Shown here in pieces: positions 43,918 through 53,765 of a stretch of 64,000 nt of DNA. The notes beneath the pieces were generated by a model. It ran no database searches, was not told the origin of the DNA, and worked only from the letters and a program-made list of their open reading frames with translations. The translations under genes and the position numbers were made by a program. This DNA is from Poa pratensis (lineage: Eukaryota; Streptophyta; Magnoliopsida; Poales; Poaceae), in contig CAMZMU010000117.1 of NCBI GenBank assembly GCA_947311845.1, positions 78,198,561-78,262,560 of the forward strand, in the 5' to 3' direction. Every line of letters begins with the position of its first letter. The stretch's first letter is position 1.

Positions 43918-45285
43918 ATGGTCATCATGATGAGCTCCGGTCGAATCAGTAGATACAAGGAAGAAGCGAAGGCGGACATGATTCGGTGGAACAGGCGCCA
44001 GATAAGATGTCCATGTCGAAAATGCAAACATATGAGGTGGATCGACCCTGATTCTAGACAATTGGAGGATCACCTGCTCAGGCACGGTTTCATGCTGGAA
44101 CAAGCCGGACAAGATCATCATCATGACGAAGGAGATGCCGTCGGACAAGATCATCATCATGACGAAGGAGATGCCGGCGGACAAGATCATCATGACGAAG
44201 GAGATGCCGGTGGTGGCGCGAACACACAGACCCCGCTAACTTCGGCCTTGCAGAACGCTCATGTTCAAGAACTACTCCTCAAGGAGACGAGCAACGCCAG
44301 AGCTACAGCCAGAGAGAAAGCCAAGCTGGCGCAAATGAAGATAGACGGGATCACTCCGTTGTATCCTGGGTGCCGGCCCCAGGATACACGCTTGCAAGTA
44401 ACGCTTGGTGCTCTGGAGATGAAGGCGCAAAACAGATGGACCGACGTGAGCTTTGACAAGAACATGAAATTCATGCACGATATTCTCCCCGAGGGGAACA
44501 CATTGCCAAGTAGTATCGAGGAGGCCAAGAAAGTCGTGTGCCCTCTTGACCTGCCGCACGTCAAATACCACGCCTGCATCAATGATTGCGCAATTTATCG
44601 AGTCGATTACAAGGACATGCCCACATGTCCGGTGTGCGGCCACAGACGGTATAAGAGTGGGAACAAGAAAAATCCTCGAAAAGTGGTATGGTACTTTCCG
44701 ATCACTCCCCGTCTGCAGCGGTTTTTCGTGGACCCTAAGGAAGCAAAGCTCATGCAATGGCACGCGGAAAGGGAGAAACCCGAAGAAGATCCGGAGAAGG
44801 GCAGGATCCTGACACACCCTTCAGACGCTAGCAATTGGGAAGCATTGGACATCGCCTTCGAAGATTTCGGGGGCGACGCAAGGAACGTCAGGCTGGGTAT
44901 GAGCACCGATGGACTAAATCCGTTCGGAAACCAGAGTAGCACACATAGCACCTGGCCCGTGTTTGTATGGCCTTACAACCTCCCCCCGTGGCTGTGCACG
45001 AAGCAAAAGTATATACACATGAGTATTCTCATTCAGGGACCGAAACAACCAGGTATCGACATACATCTATATCTCGGGCTGTTGAAAGAGGAGTTAGCCA
45101 CGTTGTGGGAGACGCCAGCCCGTACGTGGGACGCCTATACTAAAGATTATTTCGATATGAGAGCCGCGTTGCACGAAGTACATACACATGAGTATTCTCA
45201 TTTTTTGTGGCGACAATTCTGTGGCGCACCCACCATGCGCCACAGAAAGGCAAGGTGGGTGCGCCACAGAATGCCTTTTCCCTAG
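43918..45285 (+). pseudogene. CACTA transposase (TNP2-type), truncated
   Basis: A 455-residue ORF. Residues about 15-65 form the transposase-associated zinc domain (IRCPCRKCKHMRW ... LEDHLLRHGFM). A His/Asp/Glu repeat (GQDHHHDEGDA, three copies, 44107-44215) and a linker follow. From about residue 180 the TNP2 family core appears: CINDCAIYR, PTCPVCGHRRYK, then NVRLGMSTDGLNPFG, PYNLPPWLC and GPKQPGIDIHLYL. The family domain normally continues for several hundred residues, but here it breaks off after FDMRAALHE and runs into subterminal repeat sequence and the right end. It lacks most of the catalytic region and should be inactive. Confidence 0.88.
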
Positions 45286-45293
45286 TAGTGCGT

Positions 45294-45660
45294 GTGCCAA
45301 CTCAACCACTCTATGTGGTTGAAAGAAGCTTCACGTGTATTTCGCCAGCTTGATCACTACAGTCAGGCTGCTCCACGGGACGACATACCTCCTCGTACTC
45401 TACATCGACGACATCATCCCCACATGTCAACCTGCCATGACTCACACGGGAATGGTGGAATAGCAATCGGTTGCAAACCTTGTCACAGAGTCAAGCTCAC
45501 TTCGACAACTTCTCATGGAGCTTTCGACCTCTCCTCCGAACCACCACTGTTCTGCGACAGTGTTAGCGCGGCCAACATATTCATGAACCTGGTTCAACCT
45601 CAACACACCAAACATATCGAGACCTACCTCCACTTCATTCGCGATTGGGTCACCCTTTTT
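45294..45660 (+). pseudogene. Decayed copia reverse transcriptase/RNase H fragment, copy 2
   Basis: It continues the copy cut by CACTA 1. It has QLNHSMWLKEASRVFRQL, the active-site-like YIDDII near 45405, and NTKHIETYLHFIRDWV-type sequence near 45605-45655. It is homologous to 38706-39190 with extra deletions. Not functional. Confidence 0.75.
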
Positions 45661-46290
45661 ACTTTATGCATTATAAAACCCTAGTTGTACTTGTGAAAAA
45701 TAAATAGAAGTTCTCAAAACTATAACTGTTTTTTTCACTTTTGTTATTTTACTATCGACTTTTTTCCTTTTTGTTAAAACTCGAATTCTAATCCATTCAA
45801 TCGTTTGTGGATTTCGACGCAGTATGTCTTATTTCGCTCGATGTTCGGTCGCACTTTGATCCACCGAACGTGTGTATGTTTCTAGCCACATAATTGATTT
45901 CACGATGTCGCTAGCCGACTCGGTCCATTATTTCTCGCCCATACAAGGTCTAGTTCCTCCTCTACTACTTTGGCTGGACTCGTGCATGTGTTCATATTTG
46001 TAGGAGGATATGCATCCTAGTGATACGGTTGTTAGGGACTTACATCTTGTCTTTTATTGTGATGAACTCATTATATGCCAATGATGGCAAGAAGATGCAT
46101 TGCCGGTGAGTCCCGAGCTAGGTGCCTAGGTCCTGTATATATAGAAGTTTTATCATGCATTACTAGTGACAAGATCACGTGCAAACTTACTCCGTAATGG
46201 TAATATTGGTAAACATAGCTAGAATTGATGCACGACAGTTAAGGTATTCCTCAACTAGTGTATGATTGAGAGAAACCGGGAGTGGGTGTA
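45661..46290. other. Duplicated flank with TATA-like sequence, copy B
   Basis: Homologous to 39290-39984: GTAGGAGGATATGCATCC, CATTATATGCCAATGATGGCAAGAA and CCTGTATATATAGAAG are shared. No gene. Confidence 0.65.
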
Positions 46291-46770
46291 AAACCCGGCA
46301 TTCACAACGTCACGCACACGAAAATGTGAGTTCCACCTCCTAGCGGCGATCGCTGAGAATTGCACGGCCAGCGGGAACCTACTGCTACTCAATAGTGAGC
46401 CACAGGAAACAAGGGTGCTCAGGTGGAAGTGGAGCGATGTGATATTCAGCTGCAACATGGGGAGCACGGGCATCACGATGGGGTCGCATGTAGTGCGCAG
46501 TTCATACGCGCCAAGCCAGAGAATGGTCATCGGCAAGGTGGTCTTCATGGGGCTCCATTCACCACGGCCGCCAAAGGGGTACACCATCTATATAGATGAC
46601 GTTAGGCTGAGGCCATCCTGCTCCATGTACAGGTCGGGAATGGAGTGCTCGGCGTGAGTGGCCCGTGGTTGTTCGTCGGCGAGAAGTTGGATATAAAGAT
46701 TTTTATGTACCATTAACATTGTGACCATTTGTGCATACTATGATACTGAATAAAAATTTAAGAAATTCGA
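46291..46770 (+). pseudogene. GH31 C-terminal fragment with 3' UTR, copy B
   Basis: It aligns with about 35755-36225 of the intact gene, less a short internal gap around 46400. Recognisable protein pieces include WSDVIFSCNMGSTGITMGSHVV and SYAPSQRMVIGKVVFMGLHS, matching the terminal beta-sandwich. The frame breaks near 46640. A stop, a 3' UTR and GAATAAAAATT follow. There is no start or catalytic domain. Confidence 0.85.
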
Positions 46771-47134
46771 AAATTGAAATTGTCCGAAGGTTCTGACATT
46801 GCTAGTTGGTCGTTCCGCTAGCAGCTTCCACACATTTTACGGAAGCAAATCCGGATACTCCCGAAGACTGCCAATCATGACAAAAGGCCCCAAGATGCAC
46901 CTTGATTTGAAATTGCTCCTTCACCTTCTCTTGTTCTTTAACTTATTACAACATTTTTCTCATGTTACATGCATGAAGGCCCAATAGACTGAATTAGACC
47001 CCCAGAGATAAAAACATTGCTCTGTTTTGCTTCCTCGTGTATTGATCTGTTTCGGTTGCTCGCCAGACATGTCCTGCGGTTTTTTCTTTTCGAAATGGGG
47101 TAAAGCCCTAGCCTCTGCATTGATTGATGCACAC
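46771..47134. other. Duplicated-unit flank, copy B
   Basis: Homologous to 51370-51785 (GCAAATC-GGATACTCCCGAAG, GGAAATTGCTCCTTCACCTTC, GGGCCCAATAGAC, GATGTTTCGGTT). No gene. Interrupted at its end by CACTA 2. Confidence 0.65.
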
Positions 47135-47137
47135 AAC

Positions 47138-49686
47138 CACTAGTACAGAACGACACATCGGAAACGGGCCAAAAACCCCATCGGAAACGGAAAAAGGGTC
47201 TGTGTCCCCCCCCCGCGGCTGATGTGAAGGCCCTCATCGGTAACGGAGGCGAAAAACCGTTGCTGATGAGACATCGGTTTGGCAACGGTGGTGCACATAC
47301 CCCGTTTCTGATGTGCCGGAACATCAGAAACGGAGATTCATTTTTGGCTCGTTTGCATTGAGATTTCTTCATAAGCCTAGAGCAGGAATTGATTTGCCAC
47401 TGGACATTTAAAATTTCACAGCAGAACCACAAAAATGCTAACAAATTCATTCATAAGGTATACCAAATGTCATCGATACATTGCATCACAAGACAACCAA
47501 TTACACTTATCTTCATTGTCATGCCTCTCTAAATCTATCATTGACATGTCTAGCTAAATCTATCTATGCCATGCCTCACTAAACTTATCCTTGTCATTTC
47601 TAACTTAATTTATCTTCATGACTTGCTGTTACATATGCCTTACAACTTTGCCAAGTTCATAAATTCAATCTTCTTCTTGGACGGTGTCGCCGAAATATAA
47701 TCAACTCGCCGCTTTGTCTCTGACCTTGTATGTAGCTCATTTAAATGAGCTTAACGGATCAGCACCATGCTCTGCACATAGTGCAATAAGCGAGTGCTGA
47801 TGTACTGAAGGTGTCTCTTTTGTAAAGTGGTCACTGAAATGCAAAGAGAGAATATCTGACTCCATGTTAGCTCACTATATATCTAGCATAAAGGACATAC
47901 AACACAAAAGGATGCATAAGACAGAATAACAAACTTACAAATCCATTGCATAGTTGTTGTGTATCAACAATTATGCCGGATAACAAGCGCACCTTGGCTA
48001 AGGGCCCGGCTTTTATACAGTGTCACCGAAATGTACATCTGTTTTGCAAAGGAGTTAAGTCAGCCATGAGTTTCATACACTACCGATTTGTGCTAGTTCT
48101 GTTCTTTTCGAGCGACACTACAAACGAATCGGAGGGAGTCATGTTTTAACTGGTCCTATGTAAGAAAACCTAAACAGAACAATGACAACAACCCTAGTTC
48201 GTCGGCACGACGGCCGGTCACAAATAGATGTATTACCTTTGGATCTGGCGGGAGTACGTAGTCGTCCTCGTCCTCCGGTACGGCAGGTTCCGAGGCAGCT
48301 GCTCCGAGCGCGGATCGACACGCCATGCGCCCTCCACCTACAGATCACGCGACGAGATCTGCCCGGGTGGAGCAAAGAACGGTACGCGCTGCCACGGTCG
48401 GAGGGAGGGAGATGCGCGCCGCCACGGTCGGAGGAGAGGAAGATGCGCGTCGCCACGGTGGAACTAAAATCTGGTGCTGCATGGAGGCGCCGCCACACAT
48501 TGAGAGCGAGAGCGAGGCTGAGAGCGATAGCGTTTAGGGCTGTGGGAAGGACGTATTTATAGCAAAGTAGAACATCGGAAACGGAGGGGATAAACAACCG
48601 TTTCCTTTAATTTGTTCACTGACACACTGGACTTATACTGATCTCTACTAGTTTTTTTAGAAACAGATCTCTACTAGTATGGAGAAGAACATAAAAATAA
48701 ATAACTACTCCTCGGCCTCCGCCTTCTCCTGCTCGTATGCGAGGAGAGCCGCGTAGTCGTCCGTGTCGTCGCGCGGCTCCTCGCCGACGATGTCATCGCC
48801 GCCCGTGCGCCCCTCCCACATCTCGTCATCGTCGTAGGCAGGATCGTCACGCAGCTCCGGCGGGACGAGGAGCCGGCGGCTCTGAAGCAGCTCAACTCTT
48901 TCCGGCGGCATAGGCACCGACGTGCGGTTGAGGTGCCAGCCACCGGGTAGCCGAACCTTTGACCATGGCACTGGCCTCTTATATTGCCAGTGCCGCTCCG
49001 CGACGGCCTGCCCGACGATGACGCGGTTCCATCCAGGCGACTGCGGACGAGCATCTCTCCGCCACGGCGAGCGGCTACGGTCGCGGGCGCCGAGGATCCC
49101 ACGTCATCTTCCGGCGGCATAGGCACCCTCCTGTGGTTGAGGCAACAGCCACCGGGGAGGCCAACATTTGACCAGGGCACTGGCCTCCTATATTGCCAGT
49201 GCCTCTGCGCGACGGCCTCCTGCACGACGACGCGGTTCTAATTCAGCGAAAGGTCACGCCGCGGCTGTGGCGAACTGCTGCGGCGAACGCCCGAGGAGTT
49301 GCTAGGAGTATCCATGGATGCGACGAAGTGGCGTACTGAGATAGCATGGATATCGTGGGTTTCTAAGGAGTAGTGGGCGGTGCCGCGGCGCCACTACGCC
49401 ATAGCAGTTACTCCTCTCGCATCGAATTCCACGAAGATGGAACGTGTCCACATTGCACACGGACACCCAAAAGTCTCCGTTGCCATAGAGGAACATATCG
49501 AAAACGGAGCCAAAGTTATGACCGTTGCCAATACTATGGGTAACGGAGATTGCAGTTTACCCGTAACCAATGTTGACGGGCCAGCCGCGGCCAGGTCTCA
49601 GCGGACACGGTAAAATCGCGATTTTCCGTCGCCTAACTCGTGTCGTTTCCATAGAGGGGTATCCGATGTGTCGTTCTGTACTAGTG
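47138..49686. mobile_element. CACTA 2: non-autonomous CACTA-type transposon, 2549 bp
   Basis: Its perfect terminal inverted repeat of about 25 bp begins CACTAGTACAGAACGACACA. The target duplication is AAC (47135-47137, 49687-49689). Subterminal ATCGGAAACGG-like motifs recur at both ends (47158-47340 and 48565-48605, 49490-49560). No transposase is present. The interior has GC-rich coding-like DNA (48230-49260). Confidence 0.93.
48705..49240 (-). pseudogene. Captured coding-like fragment in CACTA 2, with an internal tandem duplication
   Basis: The minus-strand frame 48971-48705 reads PWSKVRLPGGWHLNRTSVPMPPERVELL and ends in an acidic tail (DDPAYDDDEMWEG). The sequence behind it (49110-49240) is a diverged copy of 48905-49025, offset by about 206 bp, repeating the RQHWQYRRPVPWS and VPMPP segments. 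The protein family is unknown to me. It looks like a host or transposon gene piece carried by the element. Confidence 0.5.
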
Positions 49687-49689
49687 AAC

Positions 49690-50924
49690 TTTTTTATTGC
49701 ATAGTTTGAAAGTATGTTAAAGTTTATAAATCATAGGTCACATAAGGTTGAGACATGAATCAACCAACAAAAAATGACAACATAAGACCACTACACATCA
49801 CGAAGTCGTCTAGTATGCCCATAGCTGAATCCAGTGTACTGTCATGTGAATAACCTACATAATGTGGATGTTTGAAGTTCTATTAAGAACAAAATTATTT
49901 TGATATTCCGAATAGATCAACAAATAGATGAAACGCCAATACGAATTCTTCTATCCTTTATCTTTTTGTCTATACCATTCAACCAATTGCCAAACATATT
50001 TGTGATATTAGTTGGTGGTGGTATATTGATTAACACGATCTTCACTGCATAAGACTAGACTTAGACTCAAGCTTCATACGAAAGCAACTTTTGTAAAATT
50101 GGATGTGGTGGAGCCTTTTTTTTCCTTTTCCGTCTTAGCTGTATACATCTCCATCCCCAACTCGTCTGTCCATCAATCTGGCCGGGCCACCGTTCATCTC
50201 CTGCACCGTCCGTTCCCCTGTGTCCTGAGAGCCAGCGAGCACCATAGTCCGTGGAAGCAGATCGATGCGCTCGTCCGCCTCGGGTTTGACCTAGCGATGT
50301 GCGCGCCCTCCGTGTTCGTCTGCCGTTATGGCGGATTAAGGGTGTGGTTGCTTCCCGGTCACACTTTGTCCCGCCAAAATTTGGCAATTTGGCATGTTTT
50401 TTATTCTTGCCACATTTTAATATTGCCACACTTTATTATCTATATATGGCCCATCTGTCATAAATTCATTTTTTCGCTAAATTTTGTCACACTTTATGCC
50501 GCCTAATTTCTTAGCCACACCTCTGTTGTAGTCACATTTGCTTCACAGACTTGGCAAACTATAGCCAGGAGTCGAGTGTGGCGCCACCACCGCGCCGATC
50601 ACTCGTGCATGTGTTCATATATGTAGGAGGATATTCATGTAAGGGCGGTAATTAATGAATCCTAGTGATATGGTTGTTAGGGCCTTGCATCTTGTCTTTT
50701 TATTGTGATGAACTCATTATATGCCAATGATCGCAAGAAAGCGCATAGCTGGTGAGTCGCCCAGCTAGGTCCTGTACATATAAGAGTTTTCTCGTGCATT
50801 GCTACGGACAAGAACTCGTGGAAATTTACTCCGTAGTGGTAAACAAGACTAGAATCGATCCACGACATTTGAGGTATTCCTCAACTAGTGTAGGATTGAG
50901 AGAAACCGGGACTGAATGTAAAAC
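49690..50924. other. Duplicated-unit DNA, copy C flank
   Basis: 50015-50600 matches 40735-41050. 50600-50924 matches the TATA-like flank (GTAGGAGGATATTCATG, CATTATATGCCAATGATCGCAAG, CCTGTACATATAAG). 49690-50010 is AT-rich and unmatched. No gene. Confidence 0.6.
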
Positions 50925-51350
50925 CCTGATGTCACAGCGTTGCACTCAAGAAAATGTGAGTTCCACCTCCTTGTGCCTTTCCCTGAGAATTGTACGGCAA
51001 GCAGGAACCCACTACTACACAATAGTGAGTGAAAGGAGATAAAGATGCGGAGCACGGGCATCGCCATGAGGTCGCATGTGGTGCACAGTTCATACGCGCC
51101 AAGCCGGAGGATGGTCATTAGCAAGGTGGTCTTCTTGAGGCTCCAATCGTTGTCCCCGCCAAAGGAGTTCACCATCTATGTAAACGCAGTTGAGCTGATG
51201 GCAGCTGGCTCCACGTACTAGGTCATAGGTATAGGGATCGACGTGATTGGCCCGCTGTTGGTTGTCGGAGAGAAGCTCCAGATTAAGGTTGGCATGCCGC
51301 AGTAAGATTATGACCATCTGTGCATACTATGAAATCTGAATAAAAGTTGA
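50925..51350 (+). pseudogene. GH31 C-terminal fragment with 3' UTR, copy C
   Basis: It aligns with about 35760-36225 of the intact gene. Recognisable are the GAGTTCCACCTCCTTGTGCC region, the SHVVHSSYAPSRRMVISKVVFL region near 51070-51130 and FTIYVNAVELM near 51165-51200. An internal deletion is present around 51035. The fragment ends with an altered stop region and CTGAATAAAAGTTG. It shares its left junction with copies A and B. Confidence 0.82.
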
Positions 51351-52621
51351 GAAATTTGAAGATCAGAATCGTCCGTCGGTTGCCCGTTCCCGCTAGCAGC
51401 TAATTCCAGTCATTACAACAGCAAATCTGGATACTCCCGAAGGCCAATCACGACATAAGGCGCCCCAAGATCCACCTTGGTCGGAAATTGCTCCTTCACC
51501 TTCATTTGTTCGTTTACATTTTTTTTGACACAAGGTAAAAGACTTGGCATTTTCATAAATTAAGAAAAGGTAGTTGGCCGGTTTATTAACAGGAAACCAA
51601 CTAAAAATCCGAACAGACACCTTCGACGACCGTCATGAAATACGACCATACTTTACTTAACATGTTTTCATGTGCAGAGCATACATGAGGGCCCAATAGA
51701 CAGAATTAGGCCTAGAGATAAAACTTGACTCTGTTTTGTTTCCTCTCCTATGTTGAGATGTTTCGGTTCCTCACCAGATATGCCATGCAGTTTTTGTTTC
51801 CTCAGGTATATTGATTAACAGACTATTCTGTACTTTTCTATTATCTCCGTTTCTAAATATAAGGCGTTTCAGATTTTTTTTCTTCAGATTCATACGTATT
51901 TAGACATATTTTACCGTGTATATTCACTCATTTCACTTTGTATTTAGATTACAATGAAATATCTAACAAATCTTATAATTAGAAACGAAGGTATAGAAAT
52001 TAGATGTGCTGGAGCCTGTTTATTTTCTTTTCTGCCCTAGCTGTATATATCTCCATCACCAATCCACTTTGGGAATAGTATTTAAATCCACGAAAACGCT
52101 TCAAATTCAAATCCTTCAATGTTTTCAAAATGGAACATTTTTTAATTCATTAAGATTTTTTTAATGTACGAACATTTATTAAAATTCATGAACACTTCTA
52201 AGTTCAAAGATATTTTCTTGAATTTATGTACATTTTAAATCGTTGAACATTTTTATTTTGCGAATTTTAAAATCAGCAAACAAAACAAAATGTTTTCTTA
52301 ATAGACTAGCAGCAGCAAAATGCTGAGCCAAAAAAGAAAGAACCACAGAACGTGGGCGAGCCAAAAAATAACCAGAGTGCGTGGGCGAGTATTTTGGGCC
52401 GGGCCAAAGATGTGCGCAATGTGGAGTCGCGTCGAATCTTACGCAAAGAGCGTCGAAAATGAGCTCCCGAGCGATGCGCTCATTCGCCTCGGGTTTGAAC
52501 TAGGGATCCGATGCCAGTGTGTGCGCCCCATGTGTTCGGCCGCCGATGTGGCTGCATTAAGTTTAGCCCGTGCTTGGCGTCTGGCGCGGCGCCACCACTG
52601 GCCGGATGGCTAGGAGCCTAG
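51351..52621. other. Duplicated-unit DNA with a degenerate Stowaway and AT-rich repeats
   Basis: 51370-51785 matches 46790-47090. 51800-52060 and 52585-52620 match 40735-41085. 52110-52300 is a low-complexity stretch built from variants of ATTCATGAACATTTTT. No gene. Confidence 0.6.
51844..51992. mobile_element. Degenerate Stowaway-like MITE
   Basis: Ends CTCCGTTTCTAAATATAAG and CTTATAATTAGAAACGAAG are imperfect inverted repeats, with TA-like flanks. The sister copies at 40770 and 50080 lack it. Confidence 0.7.
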
Positions 52622-53548
52622 GGTCTGTTCGTTTTTAGAACTGCATGGAACGGTATTGGAACGGTTCCATTCCAGAAAAATGGAATGTCACGGTTCCATT
52701 CTGTCCGAGTGTTCGGTTGCAAAAATTGAAATGGAATGGAATGGTTAGGTAAATTTAGTATTAGCAATTAATTTAGCACTAATTTAGATTAGACAATTAA
52801 TTTAGCACTAATTAAATTAGCAATTAGATTGCATCTCTGCGCCGCCGTGGCCGCCCTTGCTCCTCCGGCGCCGCCACGGCCGCCCCTTGCTCCTCTGGCG
52901 ACCTCCGCCCGCGCCCGACGACCTCCGCCCGCCACAGCCCCCTTGCTCCTCCGGCGCCGCCACTGCTTCGTGCTCCGCGCCGCCACAGATCGCACGCCTC
53001 CGTGCTCCGCGCAGCCCCCACGCCTCCGTGCTCCGCCCGCCTGGCCGTGGCCGCCGCCGCCGCTGCTGGCCGAGGCCGCGCCTGGCCGTGGCCGGCCTTG
53101 TCCCGGGCGCCGTCCGCCTCGCCTTGTTTCGGCGCCGCCGCGCCTCGCCTGGTCTCGGCCGCGGCCGCCTCGCCTGTTACGGGCCGCCGGCCACCTCGCC
53201 TGGTCCCGGCCGCGGCTGCCTCGCCTGGTTCCGGCGCCGCCGCGACTCGCCTAGTCTCAGCCGCGTCCGCCTCGCCTGGTCCCGGCCGCCTCGCCTGCTA
53301 CCGGTCGTCCCGGCCGTCGTGGCCTGCGAGAGAGGTGAGAGAGGAATTAGCGCTAATAGTCACGCGTTCCACTCGGTTCCACCTCGTCCGGCCGATTTGG
53401 TCGGACGGGTGCGTTCCGCATCTCTCGCGAATATTCGCTTCCGAGGAATCAGTTCGTTGTATTCCGTCTCGCAACCGAACGCAGGAATTGCTCCCAGGAA
53501 TGGAACCGTGCCGTTCCGTCCCATCTAGTTCCAAAAACGAACAGACTA
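52622..53548. mobile_element. TIR element with a GC-rich core, about 927 bp
   Basis: The ends share GTCTGTTCGTTTTT-GAACT as inverted repeats, and weaker inverted similarity (GGTTCCATT, GTTCGGTTGC) continues for about 100 bp. The paralogous sequence at about 41085 reads through without it. The core (52830-53330) is about 75-80% GC and full of CGCC/TCGCCTGGT repeats. Its overlapping ORFs (Ala/Pro/Arg-rich) are compositional. The exact target duplication is unclear, so hAT versus Harbinger is undecided. Confidence 0.75.
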
Positions 53549-53765
53549 CGCGAGGCTCCAGTTTACAACGGCATCACATCGGGCATAATAGAGATCCACA
53601 TACTTGTTTACTTTGTACAACTGCTAATAGAGATCTTTAGGATCGACATCACCGGCACTACCCGACATAGATCTATGACTTTCCAAACGCATATGTGTCA
53701 CAACGGTTCTGCCAGCGGTGCAAACTTTGAAGGTGGCAACATCGGCATGTGCTGGATGGATATTA
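53549..53765. other. Duplicated-unit DNA between two insertions
   Basis: Homologous to 41090-41365, for example GCATAATAGAGATCCACA, TACC(C/T)GACATAGATC and GGTGGCAACATCGGC. No gene. Confidence 0.7.

Larger units (their letters stand above)
42776..45290 (+). mobile_element. CACTA 1: CACTA transposon with truncated transposase, 2515 bp
   Basis: Ends CACTACTAGGAAA and CCCTAGTAGTG, with 3-bp target duplication CGT (42773-42775, 45291-45293). It is packed with subterminal inverted repeats at the left end and a few at the right. It interrupts the second copy of the duplicated copia fragment; copy 1 at 38700 is the uninterrupted site. It contains one transposase-like ORF cut off in its catalytic half, so it is a non-autonomous derivative. 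Confidence 0.95.

Noticed and set aside
48139..48597. 152-codon minus-strand ORF and overlapping plus-strand frames inside CACTA 2.
   Set aside because: No motif, multiple frames open, within a non-autonomous transposon.
52789..53640. Ala/Pro-rich ORFs up to 223 codons in three frames.
   Set aside because: They are open in many frames at once because of the GC-rich repeat core of the TIR element, with no conserved motif.
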